Assembly: GCF_017876405.1 (NCBI RefSeq)
Contig: NZ_JAGINW010000001.1
Location: 7,019,203 to 7,083,202, forward strand
Length of the DNA: 64,000 nucleotides
Origin: Kibdelosporangium banguiense
GTDB taxonomy: Bacteria > Actinomycetota > Actinomycetes > Mycobacteriales > Pseudonocardiaceae
Direction of reading: 5' to 3'
The notes under the pieces were generated by a model that saw nothing but the letters and a program-made list of their open reading frames with translations, was not told the DNA's origin and ran no database searches. Numbering within the stretch: position 1 is the first letter of the stretch; every line of letters starts with the position of its first letter. This document shows positions 9,127 to 17,216 of this stretch, one piece after another. Position numbers and translations under genes: made by a program.

Positions 9127-10074
9127 TCAAGCGGCGTAACGGTTCGCGGGCTTCGGCAGGCCGAACAGGCCACGCAGCGTCGTGGCCTGGTACTCCCGGC
9201 GGAACACACCGCGTTCCTGCAGTTCGGGCACGACCCGCGACACGATCAGATCCAGGTCGTGGGGCAGCCGGCCAGGATGCAGCCGGACACCGGCGAATCC
9301 CTTGCCGGACAACGTGATCACCTGATCAGCCAACGCCTTGGCGTCGGAGTCCAGCAGGACTCGTACGTCGGCGAAGGTGCGCTCGTGCTCGATGGGCGCG
9401 TCCGGCTCGGTGAACACGATGTCTGTGTCGTTTGCGTACGGACCGGCGACCAGTGGCTGGCCCTGCGGCGGGCGTGGCGTGATCGACGGGCCTTTGACCG
9501 CGAACCACTGCCCCTCGAAATCGATGTAGTGCAGCTTCTCCCGGTCGACGAACCGGCCGGTCGCGACGTCCCGGATCTCGGCGTCGTCCTGCCAGCTGTC
9601 CCACAGCCTGCGCAGCACCTCGATGTAGTCCTTGGCCTCTTGCAGCAGGCCAGGGCTCGGGAACGCGCGCCTGCCGAAGTGCCGGTAATCGCGTTCGTCC
9701 GTCGAGACCTCGACGTTCACGCCCGCGCGCCCGTTGCTGACGTAGTCCAGCGTCGCGATCGCCTTCGACAGGTGGAAAGGCTCGGTATGGGTGGCCACAG
9801 CCGTGGGGAGGAGGCCGATATGGGACGTCAGCGGGGCGACCCGGGACGCGATCAGCACAGCGTCGAGACGCCCGCGTACCTGATCCGTGCCGTCCGGGCC
9901 GGGGCCCAGCGAGTCCTCGATCGTGACGAAGTCCAGCTTGCCTGATTCGGCCGTCCGGATCAGATCCGTCCAGTACTGGGCGGTCAGCAGCTCGCGCGGG
10001 CGGGCGTCCGGCTCACGCCACGCGGCCGGATGCCACCCGGCGCCGTCGAGGGCAACAGCGAGATGCAGCGTCAT
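9127..10074 (-). CDS. LLM-class flavin-dependent oxidoreductase
   Basis: A 315-residue TIM-barrel flavin oxidoreductase of the luciferase-like family, shorter than its downstream partner. Diagnostic segments are LDFVTIEDSLGPGPDG, SHIGLLPTAVATHTEPFHL, IATLDYVSNGRAGVNVEVS and a C-terminal GFAGVRLHPGRLPHDLDL. Both this protein and the downstream one end with a similar VVPELQERGVFR(R/T)EYxxxTLRGLFGL-type tail, suggesting related origin. It is the first gene of a two-gene operon. The family oxidises small molecules with reduced flavin supplied by another protein, and no reductase gene is nearby. The ribosome site in front of the ATG is weak. Confidence 0.85.
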   Translation of the reverse strand: MTLHLAVALDGAGWHPAAWREPDARPRELLTAQYWTDLIRTAESGKLDFVTIEDSLGPGPDGTDQVRGRLDAVLIASRVAPLTSHIGLLPTAVATHTEPFHLSKAIATLDYVSNGRAGVNVEVSTDERDYRHFGRRAFPSPGLLQEAKDYIEVLRRLWDSWQDDAEIRDVATGRFVDREKLHYIDFEGQWFAVKGPSITPRPPQGQPLVAGPYANDTDIVFTEPDAPIEHERTFADVRVLLDSDAKALADQVITLSGKGFAGVRLHPGRLPHDLDLIVSRVVPELQERGVFRREYQATTLRGLFGLPKPANRYAA

Positions 10075-10207
10075 AACGCCATGGTGCGCCTGGTCAAGGC
10101 GCGTGGGCAGGGCGTGTCATCTGCTGGGATTGTGCCCGTCTCCGGGGAATATTCGTGGGCTGTCCGCATTGTGGACACGCTGGCCCAGCCTCTGAGGCAT
10201 CCTGACA

Positions 10208-11440
10208 ATGTCGCGCATGCTGACCGACGAGTCGACGTATGATCAAACACGCGCCCGCCAGTGGCAGGCGGGCGAGGCGCGCGGGCTGTCCCGCCGCACT
10301 GTGATGCGGTTGTCCGTGCTCGGAGGTCTGTCGATGGCCGTGGCACCAGTCGGTACCGCGCACGCGGCGAGCCCGATCGTGAAGCCGTTGCCGCCTGAGC
10401 TGTTCGAGGTCTACGGCACGAACGCCGAGACCAAGTGGGAAGCCTTGAGCGGTCAGGGATATCTCACGCCGATCGACCGGTTCTTCGTCCGCAACCACAC
10501 TTCCACGCCGGACATCGACGTGAACACGTGGAGCCTGAAGCTGTTCGGCACCGGACTGCGCCGGCCGGCCGAGTTCGGCTACCACGATCTGCGCGCGTTG
10601 CCGTCGGAGTCGGTCACGGCCTTCATCGAGTGCGCGGGCAACGGCCGGAGTTTCTACACCAGCCAGCAGGGCCAGCAGGTGTCCGGCACGCCGTGGAAAC
10701 TCGGCGCTGTCGGCGTCGCGCGCTGGCGCGGAGTCCGGCTGTCCACGATCCTGGCCAGGGCCGGTCTGAGCAAGCGGGCGGTGGATGTGCTGCCGTCCGG
10801 CCTGGACGCCGACTATGTGACCGGGGGAGTGAACCTCGGCAAGGTCAGGCGCCCGCTGCCGGTGGCCAAGGCGCTGGAGGACGTGTTGCTGGCCTACGAG
10901 ATGAACGGCCGGCCCCTGCCGCCGGATCACGGTTTCCCGGTCCGGCTGGTGGTTCCGTCCTGGGTCGGGATCGCGTCGATCAAGTGGCTCGGATCGATCG
11001 AGGTCTCCGAGACACCGCTGGTCTCGCCGTGGAACACCCAGTACTACCGGCTGGTCGGCCCGGCCTATCCGGCCGAGGGCACACTCGTGACGCGTCAGGT
11101 CGTGAAGAGCGCGTTCGAACTGCCGCGAGATGCCGTATTGGCTGCCGGGCAGCGGCATGTGCTGCGAGGCCGTTCGTGGTCGGGCAACGGCCGGATCTGC
11201 AAGGTGGACGTCAGCGTCGACGGTGGGGTCACGTGGCATCCGGCCAAGCCGGTCGGCCAGGCATCTGAGCACGGCTGGTTGCAGTGGGAATTCCCGTGGC
11301 GCCCCAAGGCTCCCGGCGCGTACACGCTGCATGCGCGAGCGACGGACGTGACCGGCGCCCAGCAGCCGGTCGTGTCCGACTACAACACTCAGGGGTATTT
11401 GTTCGGCGCGATCGTGTCGCATCCCGTTACCGTGGGCTGA
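10208..11440 (+). CDS. Tat-exported sulfite-oxidase-like molybdoenzyme
   Basis: A 410-residue member of the sulfite oxidase family: a molybdopterin-binding domain followed by a Mo-cofactor dimerisation domain. The N-terminus holds a Tat-type signal, LSRRTVMRLSVLGGLSMAV, ending at an AHA-A site near residue 55, so the enzyme is exported folded with its cofactor. The motif FIECAGNGRSFY carries the cysteine that ligates molybdenum, and DHGFPVRLVVPSWVGIASIKWL is the conserved cofactor-binding stretch. The C-terminal 120 residues form the Ig-like dimerisation domain. No haem domain is present, so a separate cytochrome must take electrons. It is divergent from the two flavin monooxygenases, which could feed sulfite to it if they act on organosulfur compounds. 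Confidence 0.88.
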   Translation: MSRMLTDESTYDQTRARQWQAGEARGLSRRTVMRLSVLGGLSMAVAPVGTAHAASPIVKPLPPELFEVYGTNAETKWEALSGQGYLTPIDRFFVRNHTSTPDIDVNTWSLKLFGTGLRRPAEFGYHDLRALPSESVTAFIECAGNGRSFYTSQQGQQVSGTPWKLGAVGVARWRGVRLSTILARAGLSKRAVDVLPSGLDADYVTGGVNLGKVRRPLPVAKALEDVLLAYEMNGRPLPPDHGFPVRLVVPSWVGIASIKWLGSIEVSETPLVSPWNTQYYRLVGPAYPAEGTLVTRQVVKSAFELPRDAVLAAGQRHVLRGRSWSGNGRICKVDVSVDGGVTWHPAKPVGQASEHGWLQWEFPWRPKAPGAYTLHARATDVTGAQQPVVSDYNTQGYLFGAIVSHPVTVG

Positions 11441-11481
11441 CAGCCTCGCCACAGACGGGGCCCTTGGCCGAGGGAGTCGCG

Positions 11482-12441
11482 ATGTTGCAGGTGGAAACCG
11501 TTCGTGGCCCGATTCCGTTGGCACAGCTGGGAACCGTGCTCATGCATGAACACGTGTTCGTTCTCAGTGAGGACTTGCGGCGCAACTGTCCACAGCTGTG
11601 GCAGGAGGAGGACCAGATCGCCAACGCGGTCGGCCGGCTGCGTGAACTGAAGGCCGTCGGGGTGGACACGATCGTCGATCCGACGGTGCTCGGGCTCGGC
11701 CGTGACATCGAACTGGTCGTGCGGGTCAACGCCGAGGTGGACATCAACATCGTCGCGGCCACCGGCCTCTACACGTACCACGATCTGCCGTTCTTCCTGC
11801 ACTACCAGGGGCCCGGGACGCTGCTCGGCGGCGAGGACATGCTGGTCGGCCTGTTCGTCAAGGACATCACCGAAGGCATCGCGGGCACGGGCATCAAGGC
11901 CGCGTTCCTCAAATGCGCGATCGAGGACACCCTCAGCCCGGGTGTCGAACGAGTGATGGTGGCTGTCGCCGAGGCCCATAAACGCACCGGCGCGCCGATC
12001 ACCGTCCACACCAACCCGACGTACCGCACCGGACTGGTGGCGCAGGAGATCTTCAAACGTGAAGGCGTCGACCTGGGCAACGTGGTGATCGGCCACAGCG
12101 GCGACACCACCGACCTGGCGTACCTGCATGAACTGATCGACAACGGGTCGTATGTCGGGATGGACCGGTTCGGACTGGACGCGATGCTGCCGAGCGACGC
12201 CCGGATAGCGACGGTCGCCGCGCTCGCCGAACAGGGGTTCAGCGAGCGGATGGTGCTCGCGCACGACGCGTCGTGCCACGTCGACTGGTTCCCGCCTGGT
12301 ATCCGCGAGGTGGCGGCACCGAACTGGCATTACACGTTCATTCACACGACCGTGATCCCCGCGTTGACGCAAGCCGGTGTCACGGACGAACAGCTGACGA
12401 CCATGCTTGTCGACAACCCCCGGCGGTACTTCAGTCGCTAG
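11482..12441 (+). CDS. Phosphotriesterase-related amidohydrolase
   Basis: A 319-residue binuclear-metal TIM barrel of the phosphotriesterase/lactonase family. The metal ligands are visible: HEHVF (HxH) near residue 23, the bridging lysine in IKAAFLKCAIED, ITVHTNP and VVIGHSGDTTD for the two later histidines, and the aspartate in VLAHDASCH. Many relatives are lactonases. The start is the ATG at 11482 with GAGGGAG upstream; a longer open frame reaches back into the previous gene but has no start signal. It lies 41 bases after the sulfite-oxidase-like gene and may share its transcript. The substrate is unknown. Confidence 0.88.
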   Translation: MLQVETVRGPIPLAQLGTVLMHEHVFVLSEDLRRNCPQLWQEEDQIANAVGRLRELKAVGVDTIVDPTVLGLGRDIELVVRVNAEVDINIVAATGLYTYHDLPFFLHYQGPGTLLGGEDMLVGLFVKDITEGIAGTGIKAAFLKCAIEDTLSPGVERVMVAVAEAHKRTGAPITVHTNPTYRTGLVAQEIFKREGVDLGNVVIGHSGDTTDLAYLHELIDNGSYVGMDRFGLDAMLPSDARIATVAALAEQGFSERMVLAHDASCHVDWFPPGIREVAAPNWHYTFIHTTVIPALTQAGVTDEQLTTMLVDNPRRYFSR

Positions 12442-12450
12442 AGTCGGGGT

Positions 12451-13271
12451 GTGACGAATGGACAGGCGTTGGTGCTGGGCGGCGGTGGGGTCGCCGGGAT
12501 CGCGTGGATGACAGGGTTGCTCGCAGGTCTGGCCGAATCGGGCAAGGACGTGACCGGCGCGGATCTGATCGTCGGCACCTCCGCGGGTTCGGCTGTCGCC
12601 GCCCAGCTTGGCAGCGGCCTGAGCCTGGACGAGCTGTACGCAGGCAGGTCGAGCCGGCGTTGCAGTCCACCGAGATCGCCGCCGACAATTTCGACATGGA
12701 GTCGTACGGCGCGGCCCTGATGACGATCTTCGAAGGCGTGCGGACAGTGGAGGAGACCCGTCGCCGGATCGGGAAGTTCGCCCTGGCAGCGGACACAGTC
12801 CCGGAGGCAGATCGCCGGGCTGCTATCGCTTCCCGGCTGCCGTCGCCCGACTGGCCGTCGCGCCGTCTTGTGATCATCGCGGTGGACGCGGAAACCGGTG
12901 AGCCACGGGCATTCGACAACGATTCCGGAGTGGACCTGGTCGACGCGGTGGCCGCAAGCTGTGCGGTACCAGGCGTTTGGCCACCAGTCACCATCGATGG
13001 TAGGCGTTACGTCGACGGTGGAGTCCGTTCAGTGGACAATGTGGACTATGCGGCTGGCGCGAAACGGCTCGTGGTGCTGCTGCCTATGGGTGAGCAGTCC
13101 CCGTGGCCGATGGCTCAGCCGTTCGACGAGGTCGTCGCCGGGCTTGGCGCTGAGAGCGTCACGGTTATCAGCCCTGACGAGGCTTCGGTTGCTGCCATCG
13201 GTACCAACCCTCTGGACCCCGCGACTCGCCTTCCGGCCGCTCGCGCCGGCCGGGAGCAGGGCTTGCGCTAG
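12451..13271 (+). pseudogene. Patatin-like phospholipase, frameshifted
   Basis: The first part, from a GTG at 12451, encodes a patatin N-terminus: the oxyanion loop GGGGVAGIAW and the nucleophile motif GTSAGSA. After LSLDELYAG (near 12645) the meaningful reading moves to another frame, continuing VEPALQSTEIAADNFDMESY and ending with the catalytic-type DGG motif in RRYVDGGVRSVDN and a normal C-terminus at 13271. One base appears to be missing around 12641-12648. Joined, the product would be about 273 residues, normal for small actinobacterial patatins. It is either a recent pseudogene or a sequencing error. In the native frame the protein would stop at 12720. Confidence 0.8.
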
Positions 13272-13552
13272 TCCTTGCCTTCTTATGACGGGCTTGGGGT
13301 GAGGACACTCAGGACCGATTTCTGGTGCGCTGACGCGCTTTTCTTTGCTGGGGCTCGGTAACCGGGGCTCTTGCGCGACCTGGGCGCTGACCGGGGCTCG
13401 CTGGACCTTCATGGCGGGATCTGGGGCGTGGGGCTTTTCGGGCTGAGGCGCGACTTTCTGGGAATCAGTGATCATATTATCCCACCTTTGGGGCGGCGTT
13501 CGGTGATCGTTTGGTTACTGTGGGCGGACTCCTTCGGCGGTTGACACCCGGT
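13272..13552. other. Gene-poor spacer before the MFS gene
   Basis: No open frame with normal codon pattern was found. The stretch is G/T-rich, contains two copies of ACCGGGGCTC about 30 bases apart, and ends in a TTGACA at 13541-13546 that could be a -35 element for the MFS gene. An antisense open frame crosses part of it but has shadow-type composition. Confidence 0.5.
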
Positions 13553-13568
13553 TCGAACATATGTTCGA
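13553..13568. promoter_or_regulatory. LexA-type SOS box (TCGAAC-N4-GTTCGA)
   Basis: The 16 bases form a perfect palindrome, TCGAACATATGTTCGA, and match the actinobacterial/mycobacterial LexA consensus TCGAAC-N4-GTTCGA at all twelve fixed positions. It lies seven bases after TTGACA (13541-13546) and 37 bases before the start of the MFS transporter, a suitable place for repression. The match is seen directly; LexA binding is inferred. Confidence 0.7.
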
Positions 13569-13605
13569 CGGCGTGCTACTGTGCTCGGGCGTCGAAAGGG
13601 GAGTG

Positions 13606-14826
13606 ATGATCACCAGACCGATTTCCTTGGCGGTAGTGGTGTTTTTGCTGGGGCTCAATCTGCGGCCGGCTGTGACGAGTCTGGGGGCTGCGCTGCCGGA
13701 TGTGGTGACCGTGCCGGGGGTGACGGGTTTGGTCGCGGCTGTCTTGGTTGCGCTTCCCTTGTGGGCGTGTGGGTTTGGTGGTTTGATTGCGCCTTGGTTG
13801 TATGCCGCGAATGGGACACATAGGACTGTTTGGTATGCGTTGGCGCTGCTTGTGCTCGCGCAGGTTGTGCGGGTTGTCGATGGGGCGGTTCTGCTTGTGG
13901 CGGGGACTGCCTTGGTGTGCTTGTCCATCACGTTGATTGGTACCATGCTTCCTTTGTTGGTCAGGGGGAAGTCCAGTGTTTACGGTGTCTGTTACACGCT
14001 TTCGCTTGGTTGTGGGAGTACGGCGGGTGCGCTGATTACGCCCTGGTTGGTTGGGTTGTCGTCGTGGCGGGTTGGGCTTGCGTCGTGGGCGGTTCTTGCT
14101 GTCGTGACTATTCCGTTCTGGCGCAAGGTGGACAGTCCGGCTCCGCGTAAGAGTCTTGTCAGCCCGCTTGCGCTGGTGCGGTCGGGTCCGGCTTGGGCTT
14201 TGATGGTCTACTTCGGACTTGTCTCGACCGTTTCCTTTCTCGTGATGGGCTGGTTGCCCGCGATTCTGCGGGACGCCGGAATTTCGGCGGATGCTGCGGG
14301 GGCCTGCCTGAGTCTGGCGATGGTGCTGGGTTTGCCGATGATGTGGCTTGTGCCTTGGTGGGTCCACAAGGGACTTAGTCAGCCGGTTCTGCTCGCGATT
14401 CTGGTGGTGCCGGCGATGGTTGGTGTGACGGGGCTGTTGGTCGCGCCGGCCATGGTGCCGTGGTTATGGGCGACTGGTCTTGGGGTTGGGATGGGCGGCA
14501 TTGCGCTTGCGCTGACCAGTATTCCGCGTCGGGCCGGCAATGATCCGGATCTCACGACGTCGTTGTCTGCGATGGTGCAGGGTGGTGGCTATCTGCTCGC
14601 GGGGGCCGGTGCGCTCGCTTGTGGACTTGTCCATGGTGCGACCAGGTCGTGGCAGGTTTCGCTGATCATGATCCTGGTTGTCCTCTGTGGACAGGCGGTG
14701 GCCGGGTTGCTCGCGGTCCGGCCGGTGATCGTCCGGTCACCGGTGATTCCGCACCAGCGCACGGCAAGCTGGCCGGTGCGGATGTCCTCCGAGCCGGGTA
14801 AACAGCCGAGCGGGTCGCGCGGCTGA
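13606..14826 (+). CDS. CynX/NimT-type MFS transporter
   Basis: A 406-residue, twelve-segment MFS permease. The opening LGLNLRPAVTSLGAALPD is characteristic of the CynX/NimT (cyanate or 2-nitroimidazole) branch, where the Arg-Pro in the first helix is conserved. The ATG at 13606 is preceded by GAAAGGGG; a GTG three bases earlier is an alternative. Codon usage is visibly less GC-biased than in neighbours (many TTG, TGT, GTT codons), which may indicate transfer or weak expression. A perfect LexA box sits just upstream, so the pump may be DNA-damage-inducible. The substrate is unknown; an exporter of a toxic small molecule is one reading. Confidence 0.85.
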   Translation: MITRPISLAVVVFLLGLNLRPAVTSLGAALPDVVTVPGVTGLVAAVLVALPLWACGFGGLIAPWLYAANGTHRTVWYALALLVLAQVVRVVDGAVLLVAGTALVCLSITLIGTMLPLLVRGKSSVYGVCYTLSLGCGSTAGALITPWLVGLSSWRVGLASWAVLAVVTIPFWRKVDSPAPRKSLVSPLALVRSGPAWALMVYFGLVSTVSFLVMGWLPAILRDAGISADAAGACLSLAMVLGLPMMWLVPWWVHKGLSQPVLLAILVVPAMVGVTGLLVAPAMVPWLWATGLGVGMGGIALALTSIPRRAGNDPDLTTSLSAMVQGGGYLLAGAGALACGLVHGATRSWQVSLIMILVVLCGQAVAGLLAVRPVIVRSPVIPHQRTASWPVRMSSEPGKQPSGSRG

Positions 14827-14829
14827 CGG

Positions 14830-15798
14830 TCAGTACCAGTTGTGCTTGTCCACGACATTGATCAACGGCCGGCCGGCGGCGAACCGCTTCGCGTTCTCGG
14901 CGATGACCGCGAACCGGCGTTGCTCACTGTGCGGCCCGGCGCCCGCGACGTGTGGCGTGATCAACACGTCCGGGCGCTGCCATAGTGGGTGGGTGTCCGG
15001 CAGCGGCTCGGTTTCGAACACGTCGAGCGCGGCCGCTGCGAGCTGCCCGGCTTCGAGTGCGGCGTTGAGCGCGTCGAGGTGCAACGTCGGGCCGCGGCCG
15101 ATGTTGATCAGGTGGGCCGTGCTGCGCAGTTCGGCCAGTCGCTCCGCGTTGAACAGGCCTTCGGTCGCCGGTGTGTGCGGCACGGTGATGATGACGATGT
15201 CGGCCAGGCCTAGCTGATTGTCCAGCTCTTCGGCGGGAAGGATCTCGGCGAACCCTTCTGCCGCCTCGGTCCTGCGCGCGTCGATGCCGGTCACGCGCGT
15301 CCCGAACGCCGACAACATTCTGCCGACCTCCGCGCCGATCGCCCCGACGCCGACGACCAATGCCGTCGTCTCCGCCAGCGTGAGGACCGAACTCGGGTCC
15401 CAGTCCGGCGCCCACCGCGACTGCTCCTGTGCGCGTACATATCCGGGAATCCCACGCGCCAACGCGAGAACCAACGCCAAGGTGTGCGTGGCGACATGGT
15501 CGGTGTACGTGTCCCGCATGTTCGTGACCTGGACCGGGTGCTCGATCAACTTGGGGTGGTAGAACCTCGGCGGAGGCCCAGCCTGCGGCGCCTGCAACCA
15601 CTGCAGCTTCTCGGCGTGTGCCAACAGCTCCTCAGGCAGTGCACCGTACGCCGCGTCCGCCTCTCGGAGCGCCGCGGCCACCTCTGTCGGCGTTTCGGGC
15701 CGTAGCACTCGCAGGCCAGGGACAACTTCGCCAAGTTTGGCCGGCCAGGTCGCCGTGTCGTCCTGATGCGGGGGCACCATCACCAAGGTGAAGCTCAT
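14830..15798 (-). CDS. D-2-hydroxyacid dehydrogenase
   Basis: A 322-residue NAD(P)-dependent dehydrogenase of the D-isomer-specific 2-hydroxyacid family. The Rossmann motif is VGVGAIGAEVGRML with the acidic residue in VTGIDARRTE. The substrate-domain pattern LINIGRGPTLHLDAL, the DVFETEPLP stretch and the catalytic histidine in ITPHVAGAGPHS are present. It resembles the phosphoglycerate/glyoxylate-reductase-like subgroup. It is convergent with the MFS gene, with three bases between stops. The exact substrate is not readable. Confidence 0.9.
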   Translation of the reverse strand: MSFTLVMVPPHQDDTATWPAKLGEVVPGLRVLRPETPTEVAAALREADAAYGALPEELLAHAEKLQWLQAPQAGPPPRFYHPKLIEHPVQVTNMRDTYTDHVATHTLALVLALARGIPGYVRAQEQSRWAPDWDPSSVLTLAETTALVVGVGAIGAEVGRMLSAFGTRVTGIDARRTEAAEGFAEILPAEELDNQLGLADIVIITVPHTPATEGLFNAERLAELRSTAHLINIGRGPTLHLDALNAALEAGQLAAAALDVFETEPLPDTHPLWQRPDVLITPHVAGAGPHSEQRRFAVIAENAKRFAAGRPLINVVDKHNWY

Positions 15799-15902
15799 GC
15801 ACCAAACCTAACGATCTCGCCGAACCCGGGATCAAAGTGCTCAGTTGATGAGCACTTTGACGAGCAGGATGGTCCTCGACACCGAACGAGAGGAACCCCG
15901 AA

Positions 15903-16313
15903 ATGTTGCGAGGACTCACCACCGTGACCCTGTTCGCCGACGACGTGCTCGCCGCCGTCGCCTGGTACACCGAACTGCTCGGCATCGAGCCCTACTTCGT
16001 GCGTGAGGTCGACGGCAAACCGGCCTACATGGAGTTCCGCATCGGCGACTACCAGCACGAACTCGGCATCGTCGACAGCCGTTTCGCCCCACACGGCCAG
16101 ATCGAGAAGGCCGGCGGCCCGGTGACGTACTGGCACGTCGACAACGTCCACGCCGCCTTCGACCGCCTCATCGCCATGGGCGCCACCGTCCACCACGCCC
16201 CCATCGAACGCGGCCCCGGCTTCGTGCCCGCCTCCGTGATCGACCCCTTCGGCAACATCATCGGCGTGATGTACAACCAGCACTACCTGGACATCCTCGG
16301 CTCGTCACAGTGA
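15903..16313 (+). CDS. VOC-family (glyoxalase-like) protein
   Basis: A 136-residue single vicinal-oxygen-chelate domain made of two beta-alpha-beta3 units: LTTVTLFADDVLAAVAWYTELLG and then VTYWHVDNVHAAFDRLIAMG. The final DPFGNIIGVMYN carries the conserved 'DP-GN' turn. AGAGGAA lies ahead of the ATG. Proteins like this act as dioxygenases, isomerases or antibiotic-binding proteins; nothing indicates which. The last nine bases overlap the convergent gene. Confidence 0.85.
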   Translation: MLRGLTTVTLFADDVLAAVAWYTELLGIEPYFVREVDGKPAYMEFRIGDYQHELGIVDSRFAPHGQIEKAGGPVTYWHVDNVHAAFDRLIAMGATVHHAPIERGPGFVPASVIDPFGNIIGVMYNQHYLDILGSSQ

Positions 16314-17126
16314 GCGCGTGACCGGTTGCAGGCGTTGGAGGTTGGCCAGCTGGTCGCCGAGCAGGTCCGGGATGCTGAGGGCGAAGTCGCCGTTGGGTGC
16401 CGGCCAGGTGTGCTTCATGCCGATGATCTTCTCGGGCAGGAAGGCGCGTAAGGCCGGGTCGATGTCCATGCCCCAGTAGCGGAGGGGCATGCCGACCTCC
16501 TCGGGGGCGTCGTCCGCGCCGAAGATGAGCCAGTGGTCTGTGGCCACGGTGGCGGTCAGGTCCGGGACGCCGCCTGTGTGGGCGTCGAGGGACGGCATCA
16601 CGATCCAGTCGGAGTAGGGCGGCGGGTACCAGATCAGCAGCGGGTTCGCGCGGTATGCCTCGGCGTTGTCGAAGCAGCACAACACAATGCTGTGGTACGG
16701 GTACATCTTCGCGTAGAACTCGAACAAGGCCGGGTCCAGCGGCGGGCGCTTGTTCGGCGGCACACGGCTGAGGGCGGCTGGAATCTGGGTCGGATCCTCG
16801 GCGAGCACGATTGTGTAGATGTCGTGGTCGAAAACCTGGACCGGGGCCGCCGCAGGCGCCCCGCCCTGCTGTGAGCCGTAGCCACCTCCGGCGGCGACCG
16901 GCTGCAGGACCCGGACCATCTCGTCGAGGATGCCGCGGTGCTTCTCGCCCACCCACAGGAAGTTGTCCTGGGTCAGGTTCGCGGGAATGTGCAGCACCAT
17001 GGCATTCGGCGTGCGCGCGAGATTGACCGCCTTGTTCTGATATCCCAGAACTTCGATCGGGCCGAGGACCGGGTGGTTCTTGCGCCCGGCGTACAGGATC
17101 GTGGCTGTGAACTCCGCTGGGGCCAT
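16305..17126 (-). CDS. Hypothetical protein
   Basis: I do not recognise this 273-residue protein. It has no signal peptide or long hydrophobic segment. Readable features are a Gly/Ala/Gln-rich linker GGGYGSQQGG near residue 80 dividing two domains, and tryptophan- and proline-rich stretches (LLIWYPPPYSDWIVMPSLD, LRYWGMDIDPALRAF). Normal codon bias supports it as a real gene. The ATG at 17126 is chosen; a GTG four codons upstream is possible. It is transcribed in the same direction as the MocR-type gene but separated from it by about 90 bases. Confidence 0.7.
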   Translation of the reverse strand: MAPAEFTATILYAGRKNHPVLGPIEVLGYQNKAVNLARTPNAMVLHIPANLTQDNFLWVGEKHRGILDEMVRVLQPVAAGGGYGSQQGGAPAAAPVQVFDHDIYTIVLAEDPTQIPAALSRVPPNKRPPLDPALFEFYAKMYPYHSIVLCCFDNAEAYRANPLLIWYPPPYSDWIVMPSLDAHTGGVPDLTATVATDHWLIFGADDAPEEVGMPLRYWGMDIDPALRAFLPEKIIGMKHTWPAPNGDFALSIPDLLGDQLANLQRLQPVTRSL

Positions 17127-17216
17127 TGAGATGCACACGCGGTGAACGTACCAAGCAGGCCCTTCTCGCAGGCTCGGAACCGGAAAGAAACCGCCTATAT
17201 GTACGTATGAATACCT

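Noticed and set aside
13029..13475. Antisense frame over the patatin end and spacer
   Set aside because: Proline/Lys-rich chance frame with no start signal.
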